Assembly (NCBI RefSeq): GCF_001184025.1
Contig: NZ_BBYG01000012.1
Coordinates: 535,166-599,165, forward strand
Origin: Streptomyces maremycinicus
GTDB taxonomy: Bacteria; Actinomycetota; Actinomycetes; Streptomycetales; Streptomycetaceae
Direction: 5' to 3'
DNA length: 64,000 nucleotides
The notes beneath the pieces are model-generated. The model was given only the letters and a program-made list of their open reading frames with translations, did not search any database and was not told where the DNA came from. Shown piece after piece: positions 25,960 through 34,538 of the stretch (its first letter is position 1; every line of letters starts with the position of its first letter). The translations under genes and the position numbers were made by a program.

Positions 25960-26004
25960 TAGCATCTTTGTGCAAGAGCCCCTTGCGCTATTGCGCCAGG
26001 GGCT
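25960..26004 (+). promoter_or_regulatory. Candidate purA promoter and leader hairpin
   Basis: TAGCAT at 25960-25965 resembles a -10. A 12-bp stem with one mismatch follows at once (25977-25988 AGCCCCTTGCGC, 25993-26004 GCGCCAGGGGCT, loop TATT). It lies ~137 bases ahead of the purA start. It could be a 5'-end hairpin or a small attenuator; no purine riboswitch core was recognised. Confidence 0.4.
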
Positions 26005-26140
26005 TGGTCTATTCCGGGGCATCCGGGTCCGACAAGCGGCGACCGACCACGGTCGCGGTGCACGTGGTGCACGCGGTGGAAAGAGCCACCGCGTACGCCC
26101 CTGGCCTTGGACATGCCCCACCCGGAAGGGGTGTACGCGC

Positions 26141-27424
26141 GTGCCCGCACTTGTGCTGCTCGGTGCTCAGTGGGGTGACGAAGGCAAGGGAAAGGCCACC
26201 GACCTTCTCGGTGGCTCGGTGGATTACGTAGTGCGTTACCAGGGCGGCAACAACGCCGGCCACACGGTCGTCGTGGGCGACCAGAAGTACGCACTCCACC
26301 TGCTCCCTTCGGGAATTCTGTCACCCGGCTGTACGCCGGTCATCGGTAACGGTGTCGTTGTCGACCCGTCGGTCCTGCTCTCCGAGCTGAGCGGTCTGAA
26401 CGAGCGCGGCGTCGACACGTCGAAGCTGCTGATCAGCGGCAACGCGCACATCATCACCCCGTACAACGTCACTGTCGACAAGGTGACGGAACGCTTCCTC
26501 GGAAAGCGCAAGATCGGCACCACCGGCCGCGGTATCGGCCCGACCTATGCCGACAAGATCAACCGGGTCGGCATCCGGGTCCAGGACCTGTACGACGAGT
26601 CGATCCTCACCCAGAAGGTGGAGGCGGCGCTCGACGGCAAGAACCAGCTGCTGACGAAGCTGTACAACCGCCGCGCGATCGCCGTCGACCAGGTCGTCGA
26701 GGAACTGCTCGGCTACGCGGAGAAGCTCGCTCCGTACGTCACCGACACGGTCCTGCTGCTCAACCAGGCGCTCGAGGCGGACAAGGTCGTCCTCTTCGAG
26801 GGCGGTCAGGGCACGCTCCTCGACATCGACCACGGCACGTACCCCTTCGTCACCTCGTCGAACCCGACCGCGGGCGGCGCCTGCACGGGCGCGGGCGTGG
26901 GCCCGACGAAGATCAGCCGGGTCATCGGCATCCTGAAGGCCTACACGACCCGTGTCGGCTCGGGTCCCTTCCCGACCGAGCTCTTCGACGAGGACGGCGA
27001 GGCGCTGCGCCGCATCGGCGGCGAGCGGGGCGTCACGACCGGCCGGGACCGCCGCTGCGGCTGGTTCGACGCGGTCATCGCCCGCTACGCGACCCGCGTG
27101 AACGGCCTGACGGACTTCTTCCTGACGAAGCTCGACGTGCTGACCGGCTGGGAGCAGATCCCGGTCTGCGTGGCGTACGAGATCGACGGCAAGCGCGTCG
27201 AGGAACTCCCGTACTCGCAGAGCGACTTCCACCACGCGAAGCCGATCTACGAGACGCTGCCCGGCTGGTCCGAGGACATCACCAAGGCGAAGTCGTTCTC
27301 CGACCTGCCGAAGAACGCCCAGGCGTACGTCAAGGCGCTGGAGGAGATGTCCGGCGCTCCGATCTCCGCGATCGGTGTGGGTCCTGGCCGGGACGAGACG
27401 ATCGAGATCAACTCGTTCCTTTAG
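26141..27424 (+). CDS. purA: Adenylosuccinate synthetase
   Basis: 427 residues, full length. GTP-dependent conversion of IMP and aspartate to adenylosuccinate, the committed step to AMP. The N-terminal glycine loop is QWGDEGKGKATD (residues 10-21), followed by GGNNAGHTVV with the catalytic His, IGTTGRGIGPTYADK (IMP-binding), LFEGGQGTLLDIDHGTYPFVTSSN, GVTTGRDRRCGWFD and the GTP-binding SVGPGRDETI-like IGVGPGRDET end. GTG 26141 is preceded by GGAAGGGG about ten bases upstream; the longer open frame reaches into the leader hairpin and is rejected. Confidence 0.97.
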   Translation: MPALVLLGAQWGDEGKGKATDLLGGSVDYVVRYQGGNNAGHTVVVGDQKYALHLLPSGILSPGCTPVIGNGVVVDPSVLLSELSGLNERGVDTSKLLISGNAHIITPYNVTVDKVTERFLGKRKIGTTGRGIGPTYADKINRVGIRVQDLYDESILTQKVEAALDGKNQLLTKLYNRRAIAVDQVVEELLGYAEKLAPYVTDTVLLLNQALEADKVVLFEGGQGTLLDIDHGTYPFVTSSNPTAGGACTGAGVGPTKISRVIGILKAYTTRVGSGPFPTELFDEDGEALRRIGGERGVTTGRDRRCGWFDAVIARYATRVNGLTDFFLTKLDVLTGWEQIPVCVAYEIDGKRVEELPYSQSDFHHAKPIYETLPGWSEDITKAKSFSDLPKNAQAYVKALEEMSGAPISAIGVGPGRDETIEINSFL

Positions 27425-27596
27425 GACTTCCGGCGGTAGCACGGCGTGGGCCGGTCCTGGACTTCCGGGACCGGCCCATGGTCCGTTCACGGCTCCGTCC
27501 GGGGCGGGCGGAGTCCGGCAGCGAGGGAGAAATGTCGCATTCGGGAATACCCTGGGAGCGACAGGCGTGTGCGTCGACCAGAAGGAAGTGACTGCG

Positions 27597-27890
27597 ATGC
27601 GCATGATGCTGAAGGCGTCCATGGACACCGAGAAGGCGAACGAGGCCATCCGGAACGGCACCCTCGGAAAGCTGCTCGAGGAGTCCATGGCGCAGCTCAA
27701 GCCCGAGGCTGCCTACTTCACCACCGACCACGGCAAGCGCACCGCCTTCCTGTTCTTCGACATGGAGGAGAGCGCGCAGATGCCCGTGCTCAGCGAGCCC
27801 TTCTTCCTCAACCTCGGGGCGGAGATCTCCTACACCCCGGTGATGAACAGGGAAGACGTACAGAAGGGCCTCTCGCAGCTCGGCCGTTGA
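27597..27890 (+). CDS. Small conserved hypothetical protein
   Basis: 97 residues. Pattern of strands and helices (MRMMLKASMD, EAIRNGTLGKLLEESMAQLKPEAAYFTT, KRTAFLFFDMEES, LSEPFFLNLGAEISYTPVMN) suggests a ferredoxin-like dimeric alpha/beta barrel, which is inference. GAAGGAAG eight bases before the ATG at 27597 gives a convincing start; a GTG nine bases earlier lies in the Shine-Dalgarno sequence. It follows purA on the same strand after 172 bases and faces a convergent gene. No catalytic residues recognised. Confidence 0.78.
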   Translation: MRMMLKASMDTEKANEAIRNGTLGKLLEESMAQLKPEAAYFTTDHGKRTAFLFFDMEESAQMPVLSEPFFLNLGAEISYTPVMNREDVQKGLSQLGR

Positions 27891-27911
27891 GCCGTACCCC
27901 GGGCGCCCCGC

Positions 27912-28562
27912 TCAGCTGAACACGATCATCGACCCCTGCGCCAGGCTCCGCGTCGCCGCCGCGTGCAGCCCGAGCCAGACGTGCCGCTCGCGCGCGAAGG
28001 GGCTGGAGTCGTACGGCGCCGGCACCGCGGGTTCCTCCAACTCCGTCGGACCGGACGGAGGTTGCGGAGCCGCCGGCGGATTGGCCGGATCGATGCCGAT
28101 CGACGGGGCCACGAACTCCAGTTCCCGCAGCAGCGACTGCGCGGAACCCAGGGGTCCGCCGCCCGCGAGGAGTTCGTCGTTGGACAGGGGCTGGGGGAAG
28201 TCGACCGGAACGTAGGCGCCCGCGTGGTCGTAGTGCCAGACCAGGTGCGACTGCTGGGCCGTCGCCTCGAACATCTCCAGGAGCTGCTCGTAGTCGCCGC
28301 CCAGTTCGTCCACCGGCGTCACCGGCAGCCGGCACACCTGGAGCAGGTAGGCGCGCCGCAGGAAGTGCAGGGCGTCGTAGTCGAAGCCGGCCACCGGGGC
28401 GACCTCGCCGGACAGTCCCGGCATGTACTGGTACACCGGCACGGGCGGCAGACCCGCCTCGGCCAGCACCTTGTCGTACTGGGCGAGTTCGTCGGCGAAG
28501 GGATTGTCGGGGGTGTGGCACAACACGTCGACGAGCGGCACCAGCCACAGGTCACAGGCCAA
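27912..28562 (-). CDS. Hypothetical cytoplasmic protein
   Basis: 216 residues, family not recognised. The first two thirds look globular (DLWLVPLVDVLCHTPDNPF, FDYDALHFLRRAYLLQVCRLP, QQSHLVWHYDHAGAYVPVDFP). A Pro-rich linker (PPAAPQPPSGPTELEEPAVP) leads to a final helix (ERHVWLGLHAAATRSLAQGSM). No signal peptide or membrane segment. The start appears to be TTG at 28562, since GAGGAG lies eight bases upstream and no ATG or GTG fits the frame nearby. It is tail to tail with the 97-residue gene. Confidence 0.75.
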   Translation of the reverse strand: MACDLWLVPLVDVLCHTPDNPFADELAQYDKVLAEAGLPPVPVYQYMPGLSGEVAPVAGFDYDALHFLRRAYLLQVCRLPVTPVDELGGDYEQLLEMFEATAQQSHLVWHYDHAGAYVPVDFPQPLSNDELLAGGGPLGSAQSLLRELEFVAPSIGIDPANPPAAPQPPSGPTELEEPAVPAPYDSSPFARERHVWLGLHAAATRSLAQGSMIVFS

Positions 28563-28621
28563 AGAGAGCTCCTCACTCAGTACGTTGACCGGTCAGGGAA
28601 GACTAGTCGGTGCGGCACCCG

Positions 28622-31090
28622 TCAGCTCCCCTCGTGCAGGTCCCATACCCACACTCCGGCCACCCGCCCACCGGCCCGGCCGACCAGCTTCTCCACCGTC
28701 TCACGCAGTTGCTCCGCGTGCGGTTGCGGGGCCAGCACCAGGGCCCCCGCCCGCCAGTACGCGAGGTCCTCGCGGGTCTCGGCCCGGGCCCGGGCGTCGA
28801 TCACCGGGACCACGCCGGTGGAGCGCACGTCCCGCAGCAGACTCGCCGTGAAGCGCAGCGGGACGCCGTAGACGCCGGTGCGGTCGCCGTCGCCGTAGGG
28901 GCCGTTGAAGTAGCCGCCGGGCATCCGGAAGCCGAGACCGGCCGCCGTCTGCCAGTGCAGGGCCGCGGCGTCCTCGGGTTCGGCGAGCGGCACCGGGACC
29001 AGGGTCTCGCCGCCTCGGACGTACGACTTCCAGGCGCCGTCGGTGAAGAACGCGGGCACCTCGGCGCGCGGCTCGGACCTCAGCGGGGCGGGGACGAGCG
29101 GGAGCAGCGCGAGGCTGACGGCGAGCAGACCGGCGTACCGCGTGCCCGGCCGGCGTGCCCGGACGAGCCGGTCGACCGCCAGGGCGAGCAGCATGCCCAG
29201 GGCCGGGGCGCAGACCAGCGCGATCCGGCTCTCGATGACCGAGTCGAACAGCGGCAACCCGGCGAGCGCCGCCCAGGGGCCGGGGACGGTGGTGTCGCCG
29301 AGCGGGAGGGGGACGCGCGAGCCGAGGGACAGCACGGCCGCGGCGGCCGCCGTGCCCGCCAGTGCCCTGACCGCGGGCCGCCGCCACAGCCCCACCGTGA
29401 TCGCGGACGCGAGCAGCGCCAGCGGCCAGCCGTAGAAGGCGTTCTGTTCGGTCGGGTTCAGGGAGAGGGCGTCGGCGCGCCGGGGGTCGCCCGCGAGCAG
29501 GGAGCGCTCGGCGAAGGAGAACAGCGCCCGCACCGGGTTGGCGACGCCGGGCGCGGTGCCGTGGTCGATACCGGTGTAGCTCTGCGGCCCGGAGAACTGC
29601 CAGGCCAGCGGGTAGACGACGAGCGGGAGACAGACGGCGGCGGCGACCGCGAGCCCTCTCAGCAGGGGCCGTACGGCTTTCCGCGCCACCTCGGGGCGGG
29701 CGGCGGCGTAGGCGGCCGCGAACAGCAGCATGCCCATCGCGGCGAGCAGCAGCGGCTCCTCGCCGAGGAAGAACTGATACGCCGCCATCAGGCCGAGGAC
29801 GACCCCGTCGCGGGTGACCCGTTCCCCGGCCGCGAGCCGCAGCGCGCGGTCCACGATCGGCGGGATCATGAACAGCACGACGAAGTTCGGATGGGCGTTG
29901 GCGTGGCTGACCATGGGCGGCGCGAACGCGGCCAGCGCGGCTCCGACGAACGCGGCCGCCCGCCCGCGGACGAGCCGTTTCGCGATCAGCCGGTACCAGG
30001 CGACGGCCGTCGCGGCCATGCCCAGCGTCATCACCAGGCTCAGCGTGACGGCCGGGCCGAGCAGCAGCGTGACGGGGGTGAGCGGGACGGACAGGCCGAG
30101 CATCGTCGTGTTGGCCATCAGGTTCACGCCGTCGGGGGCGCCCTGAAGGCCGGTGAACAGGGGATTGCGCAGGTGGGCGATGTTGTCGGCGGTCACCGCG
30201 AAGAACCACTCCCACTGGTTCTGGTCCTGGAGGGAGTCGGTGAGATAGCGGTGGGCCGGGTCGAGGAGGCGGCCGGAGTAGAGGGCCGCGGCCATCGCGA
30301 GGAACAGCACGACGGCGACGACGTCCGCCGGCCTCGGCGCCGGGAACCGCAGCCGGACCAGGTCGCGCAGGACCCGGAGGTAGTCGGCCGGACGGACCTT
30401 CGAGCCGGGCCGGTGCGACCAGTGCACGGGCACCTCGGCGACCGGCCAGCCGACCCGCTGGAAGTGGCGCAGCACCTCCACGTCGATGGCCCAGCCGTCG
30501 AGTCGGGAGGTGGCGAAGGCGGCGCGGGCCTTGTCGCCGTCGAACAGCTTGAACCCGCACTGGGTGTCGCGGGTGCCCCGCAGGGTCGTCCGGCGTATGA
30601 GCAGGCCGCCCGCCCGGCCGGCGAGTTCGCGTATCGGGTGCTGACGGGCGCCGAGGGTCGCGCCGGGCACGGCCCGCGAGCCGATCGCCGCCGCGTTGCC
30701 GTCGGCGAGAGCCTTCTCCAGCCGCTCCAACTCCTCGACGGGAGTGGCGAGATCGGCGTCCATGACGAGTACCTGGCGGCCCCGGCCCGCGGCCACACCG
30801 CGGCGCAGGGCGTGTCCCTTGCCGCGGTTGCCGGAGCCCGCGACGAGCCTCACCCGCGGGTCGCGGCGGGCGGTGACGAGCTCGCGGGTGGCGTCGGTGG
30901 AACCGTCGTCGGCGACCAGGACCTCCCAGGTCCGCCAGTGGCTCGCGCTCGCGTCGAGGTAGCGGGTGACGGCGTCCAGGGTGGGGCCGAGCCGGCGCTC
31001 CTCGTTGTAGGCGGGGATGACGACGGAGAGTTCGACGGGCGCGGTGCGGGGTGCGGGGACGGGCGTGCCGGGCGTGTCCGCACCGCTCAT
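28622..31090 (-). CDS. Fusion of ALG5-like GT2 glycosyltransferase and polytopic membrane glycosyltransferase-like domain
   Basis: About 822 residues. Residues ~20-250 are a GT2 domain: LSVVIPAYNEERRLGPTLDA, LVADDGSTDATREL, NRGKGHALRRGVAA, LVMDADLATPVEELERL, and DTQCGFKLFDGDKAR typical of dolichyl/polyprenyl-phosphate glucosyl- or mannosyltransferases. From ~260 on, about ten to twelve hydrophobic helices with an early external loop (PDGVNLMANTTM) resemble GT-C or YfhO-type membrane enzymes. A soluble C-terminal part ends the protein. The likely activity is making a polyprenyl-phosphate sugar and using it outside the membrane (inference). The ATG at 31090 overlaps the stop of the GntR gene (ATGA). 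Confidence 0.85.
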   Translation of the reverse strand: MSGADTPGTPVPAPRTAPVELSVVIPAYNEERRLGPTLDAVTRYLDASASHWRTWEVLVADDGSTDATRELVTARRDPRVRLVAGSGNRGKGHALRRGVAAGRGRQVLVMDADLATPVEELERLEKALADGNAAAIGSRAVPGATLGARQHPIRELAGRAGGLLIRRTTLRGTRDTQCGFKLFDGDKARAAFATSRLDGWAIDVEVLRHFQRVGWPVAEVPVHWSHRPGSKVRPADYLRVLRDLVRLRFPAPRPADVVAVVLFLAMAAALYSGRLLDPAHRYLTDSLQDQNQWEWFFAVTADNIAHLRNPLFTGLQGAPDGVNLMANTTMLGLSVPLTPVTLLLGPAVTLSLVMTLGMAATAVAWYRLIAKRLVRGRAAAFVGAALAAFAPPMVSHANAHPNFVVLFMIPPIVDRALRLAAGERVTRDGVVLGLMAAYQFFLGEEPLLLAAMGMLLFAAAYAAARPEVARKAVRPLLRGLAVAAAVCLPLVVYPLAWQFSGPQSYTGIDHGTAPGVANPVRALFSFAERSLLAGDPRRADALSLNPTEQNAFYGWPLALLASAITVGLWRRPAVRALAGTAAAAAVLSLGSRVPLPLGDTTVPGPWAALAGLPLFDSVIESRIALVCAPALGMLLALAVDRLVRARRPGTRYAGLLAVSLALLPLVPAPLRSEPRAEVPAFFTDGAWKSYVRGGETLVPVPLAEPEDAAALHWQTAAGLGFRMPGGYFNGPYGDGDRTGVYGVPLRFTASLLRDVRSTGVVPVIDARARAETREDLAYWRAGALVLAPQPHAEQLRETVEKLVGRAGGRVAGVWVWDLHEGS

Positions 31091-31848
31091 TCCGCCGCCA
31101 GGCGCTCGATCAGGGCGATGGAGTCCTCGTTGTACGCGGCGAGCATCGCCCGGGCGGTGGCGGTGTCGCGGGCGTACAGGGCGTCGACCAGTTCGGTGTG
31201 GCCGGACCACAGATGGCCGCGCAGATCGGTCAGTCGGCGCAGGTGCTGCACCGTGCACACCCAGGACTGGAGCCGCAGCCGGTGCAGGAAGTCGGCGAGA
31301 TAGGCGTTGCCGAACAGGGAGCTCAGCTCACGCCAGAAGCGCAGGTCGTAGCCGATCAGGACGGTGAGGTCACCGGCGGCGGCGGCGCGCTGCGCCTCCT
31401 CGCCGCGGCGGCGCACCCCGGCTATCGCGGCGGCGGTGCGGGGGTCCTCGTAGTTGTGGTGGCGCTGACGGCCCTCGTCCAGGGCCAGGAACATCCCCTC
31501 GATGATCAGGCTGCGCGCCTCGATCATGCCCCGGAAGTCGTCGACGGAGTACTCGTGGACCCGGAAGCCCCGGTGCTGGTCGGCCTCCAGCAGACCCTGC
31601 GCGGAGAGGTCGACGAGGGCCTCGCGGACCGGGGTCGCGGAGACGCCGTACTGGTCGGCGATCTCCTTGACGGTGAACGCCTGGCCCGGCTGGAGCCGTC
31701 CCCCCAGCACCTCGTCGCGCAGCGCGTCGGCGATCTGCTGTCGCAGGGTGCTGCGCGTCACGGCTCCGTTGCCGGTGCTGCCGGGCATGGTCGCGGCGTC
31801 TCCATCGTCGGGTGCGGAAAGTGCGTGCTCGTCGGTATGTACGAGCAC
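31087..31848 (-). CDS. GntR-family regulator (FCD domain)
   Basis: 253 residues from GTG 31848, or 233 from ATG 31788, which has GGAG about eleven bases upstream; both starts are possible. Winged helix-turn-helix: TLRQQIADALRDEVLGGRL, FTVKEIADQYGVSATPVREALVDLSAQGLLE. The C-terminal all-helical FCD domain (MIEARSLIIEGMFLALDE ... LRFWRELSSLFGN ... HTELVDALYARDTATARAMLAAY) normally binds a carboxylate or sugar acid, often with a metal held by Asp and His residues. It is translationally coupled to the downstream glycosyltransferase fusion, an unusual partner for this family. Confidence 0.9.
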   Translation of the reverse strand: MLVHTDEHALSAPDDGDAATMPGSTGNGAVTRSTLRQQIADALRDEVLGGRLQPGQAFTVKEIADQYGVSATPVREALVDLSAQGLLEADQHRGFRVHEYSVDDFRGMIEARSLIIEGMFLALDEGRQRHHNYEDPRTAAAIAGVRRRGEEAQRAAAAGDLTVLIGYDLRFWRELSSLFGNAYLADFLHRLRLQSWVCTVQHLRRLTDLRGHLWSGHTELVDALYARDTATARAMLAAYNEDSIALIERLAAE

Positions 31849-32391
31849 GCCACCTTACGCGTTCGACGAAATCAAGACCTTGAACGATTGCCGCGTCGCC
31901 GAGTGCGGGCCGGTGCGGGCCGGTGCGGGCCGGTCCGGGTCGGCGACGCCGGACGCGCGGTCCCCCGCCGCCCCCGCCCGGCCTTCGCCCGGGCCCCTGC
32001 CCGGCCTCTGCCCGGCCTTCGCCCGGGGCCTCTGCCCGGCCTTCGCCCGGCCTTCGTCCGGCCTTCGTCCGGGGCCTCTGTCCGGCCTTCGTCCGGCCTT
32101 CGCCCGGCCCCCGTTAAGGGCCTTAGCCCGCCCCTGAAGGGTCCCGCGTCCGGCCCCGGAAGGGTCCCTCGCCCGACTCCCGAAAGATCCCTCGCGCGGG
32201 CCCGGAAAGGGCCTTCGCCTGCCTCCGAGGGGTCCTTCGCCCGGCCCCGGAAAGGGCCTGCGTCCGCCCTCGAATGATCCCTCGCCCGGCCCCGCAAGGG
32301 TCCCTCGCGCGGCCCCCGGAACGGGCCTTCGCCCGGCCCCCGAAAAGGGTCTCGCCCGGCGCCAGAAGCCCCGGAAGGCCGCCGTCCGGTC
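31849..32391. repeat. 543-bp intergenic region with repeated CCTTCGCCCGGCC units and small hairpins
   Basis: The first ~60 bases, less GC-rich, probably contain the GntR promoter. From about 31905 to 32370 the sequence is a degenerate array of CCTTCGCCCGGCC / CCTCTGCCCGGCC units, changing after 32115 to units pairing CCCTCGCCCGGCCCC with GGAAAGGG-like arms. No gene is supported although frames stay open on both strands. Confidence 0.75.
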
Positions 32392-33747
32392 CTAGACCGT
32401 GTACTCGTCGGCCGCCGAGAGCGCGGTGTCCAGGGCCGCGAGGCCCTCCTTGATCTCGGATTCGGAGACGTTGAGCGGCGGCACGAAGTGGGTGCGGTTC
32501 ATGTTCACGAAAGGCCAGACACCCGCCTTCTTGGCGGCCGCGCCGAACGCGGCCATGGCCGCGTTGGCCTCACCGGCCGCGTTGTACGGCACGAGCGGCT
32601 CGCGGGTCTCGCGGTTCTTCACCAGCTCGAGCGCCCAGAACATGCCGACACCGCGCACCTCGCCGACGCACGCGTGCCGCTCGGCCAGTTCCCGCAGACC
32701 CGGCTCGACGACCGTGGTGCCCAGGTTCTTCGCGTTCTCGACGATGCCTTCCTCCGCCATGACGTTGATCGTCGCGACGGCGGCCGCGCAGGCCAGCGGG
32801 TGCCCGGAGTACGTCAGACCGCCCGGGTAGGGCCGCCTGGCGAAGGTCTCCGCGATGGCGCCGGAGATCGCGACCCCGCCCAGCGGCACATAGCCGCTGT
32901 TCACACCCTTGGCGAAGGTCATCAGGTCGGGCGTCACACCGAACAGGTCGGCCGCGAACCACTCACCGGTGCGGCCGAAGCCGGCCATGACCTCGTCCAG
33001 GACGAAGACGATCCCGTACTGGTCGCAGAGCTGCCGCACCCCGGCGAGATAGCCGGGCGGCGGGACCATGATCCCGGCGGTGCCGGGGACGGTCTCCAGG
33101 ATGATCGCGGCGATCGTCCCCGGCCCCTCGAAGGCGATGGTCGTCTCCAGGTGCTCGAGCGCCCGCGCGGTCTCCTGCTCCTCCGTCTCCGCGTAGAAGC
33201 GGGAGCGGTACAGGTACGGCGCCCAGAAGTGGACGACGCCCGCCGTCGCGCTGTCGGAGGCCCAGCGGCGCGGGTCGCCGGTGAGGTTCACGGCCTGCTG
33301 GGTGCCGCCGTGGTACGAGCGGTAGGCGGACAGCACCTTGGGGCGGCCGGTGTGCAGCCGGGCCATGCGCACGGCGTGCTCGACGGCGTCCGCCCCGCCG
33401 TTGGTGAAGAAGATCTTGTCCAGGTCGCCCGGGGTCCGCTCGGCGATCAGCCGGGCCGCCTCCGAACGGGCCTCGACGGCGAAGGCGGGCGCGAAGGTGG
33501 TCAGGTGTGCGGCCTGCTCCTGGATCGCGGCGACGACCTTCGGGTGCTGGTAGCCGATGTTGGCGTAGACGAGCCCGCTGGTGAGGTCGAGGTACCGCTT
33601 GCCGTCGTAGTCCCAGAAGTACGACCCCTCCGCGCCGGCCACGGCGAGCGGGTCGATGAGCTCCTGGGCGGACCAGGAGTGGAAGACATGCGCGCGGTCC
33701 GCGGCCTTCACGGCGGCGCCGGCCTGGGGGCTGGACTGAGGGGTCAT
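32392..33747 (-). CDS. Class III PLP-dependent aminotransferase
   Basis: 451 residues, omega-aminotransferase group. Motifs: YFWDYDGKRYLDLTSGLVYANIGYQHP, FFTNGGADAVEHAVRMAR (phosphate cup), YRSYHGGTQQAVNLTGDPRRW, LETVPGTAGIMVPPPGYL, FVLDEVMAGFGRTGEWFA (cofactor Asp), and the PLP lysine in LMTFAKGVNSGYVPLGGV. Similar enzymes use taurine, beta-alanine or 4-aminobutyrate with pyruvate or 2-oxoglutarate; substrate not determined. Transcribed alone and divergent from the DJ-1/MarR operon; the 182-base divergent spacer contains the MarR-type operators. Confidence 0.9.
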   Translation of the reverse strand: MTPQSSPQAGAAVKAADRAHVFHSWSAQELIDPLAVAGAEGSYFWDYDGKRYLDLTSGLVYANIGYQHPKVVAAIQEQAAHLTTFAPAFAVEARSEAARLIAERTPGDLDKIFFTNGGADAVEHAVRMARLHTGRPKVLSAYRSYHGGTQQAVNLTGDPRRWASDSATAGVVHFWAPYLYRSRFYAETEEQETARALEHLETTIAFEGPGTIAAIILETVPGTAGIMVPPPGYLAGVRQLCDQYGIVFVLDEVMAGFGRTGEWFAADLFGVTPDLMTFAKGVNSGYVPLGGVAISGAIAETFARRPYPGGLTYSGHPLACAAAVATINVMAEEGIVENAKNLGTTVVEPGLRELAERHACVGEVRGVGMFWALELVKNRETREPLVPYNAAGEANAAMAAFGAAAKKAGVWPFVNMNRTHFVPPLNVSESEIKEGLAALDTALSAADEYTV

Positions 33748-33817
33748 GTCCGCGAGCGTAAATGTCCGCGATGCGGAAGCGGTATCGGCGTCCTGTTCCG
33801 TGGAGGGGGCGATTTAG

Positions 33818-33890
33818 CGACAGGTTGTCGGGCGTGCAGGGGAGCCCGTCCGACATTGACAGTCTGCTGTCGAAGTGACAGTCTGCTGTC
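33818..33890. promoter_or_regulatory. Palindrome array over the DJ-1/MarR operon promoter
   Basis: GACAGTCTGCTGTC occurs twice (33858-33871, 33877-33890), 19 bases apart start to start. Each copy is itself a palindrome, GACAG-n4-CTGTC. A related palindrome CGACAGGTTGTCG lies at 33818-33830. TTGACA at 33856-33861 overlaps the first copy and CAGTCT (33879-33884, 17-base spacer) lies in the second. Binding there would block the promoter. Confidence 0.7.
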
Positions 33891-33929
33891 ATCCCGCTGG
33901 TACGGGGATCCGCTCACCGAAGAGGAGTC

Positions 33930-34538
33930 ATGAGCCGTAAGCCGGTACATCTCGCCGTGTACGACACGCTCGCCGACTGGGAGACGGGGTTCGCGACGGC
34001 CTACCTCGCGCGCAACGGCTACGAGATCCGCACGGTCGGCGGGTCGCAGGAGCCGGTGACCAGCGTCGGCGGCCTGCGCATCCATCCCGACCTGGCCCTC
34101 GACGCCGTACGGCCCGAGGACAGCTCGCTGCTGATCCTGCCGGGCGCCGACCTCTGGGACACCTCCGGCGACCTCGCGCCCTTCGCCCGCGCGGCGCGCG
34201 CGTTCCTCGACGCAGGGGTGCCCGTCGCCGCGATCTGCGGGGCCACCGCGGGACTCGCCCGCGAGGGCCTGCTCGACGACCGGGATCACACCGGCGCGGT
34301 CTCCTTCTACCTGGCGGCCACCGGCTACGCGGGCGGAGACCGGTACGTCGAGGCGGACGCCGTCACCGACGCGGGTCTGATCACCGCCGGTCCGACCGAG
34401 CCGGTCGCCTTCGCGCGCGAGATCTTCCGGCTGCTCGGCGTGTACGAGGGCGAGGTGCTGGACGCCTGGTACCGGTTGTTCCACGACTCCGACGCGGCCG
34501 CGTACGAGGTGCTGGAGAAGGCGGCGGCCGACCGGTGA
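33930..34538 (+). CDS. DJ-1/PfpI-family protein
   Basis: 202 residues, class I glutamine-amidotransferase-like fold. The nucleophile elbow is VAAICGATAGLA with a Cys near residue 100; an upstream DTLADWETG provides the acidic residue typical of the family. Members include chaperone/deglycase-type and PfpI-like proteins; the actual activity is unclear. It is first gene of an operon with a MarR regulator whose start overlaps its stop by four bases (GTGA). The promoter carries tandem palindromes, so it is probably repressed by that regulator and induced by stress. Confidence 0.9.
   Translation: MSRKPVHLAVYDTLADWETGFATAYLARNGYEIRTVGGSQEPVTSVGGLRIHPDLALDAVRPEDSSLLILPGADLWDTSGDLAPFARAARAFLDAGVPVAAICGATAGLAREGLLDDRDHTGAVSFYLAATGYAGGDRYVEADAVTDAGLITAGPTEPVAFAREIFRLLGVYEGEVLDAWYRLFHDSDAAAYEVLEKAAADR

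Noticed and set aside
28610..31303. 897-residue plus-strand open frame opposite the glycosyltransferase fusion
   Set aside because: Gln/Arg/Gly-rich shadow sequence without domains; the opposite strand carries the GT2 motifs.
31872..32297. Open frames encoding Arg/Pro-rich repeats upstream of the GntR gene
   Set aside because: They follow from the CCTTCGCCCGGCC repeats; all frames are open and none has a ribosome-binding site.
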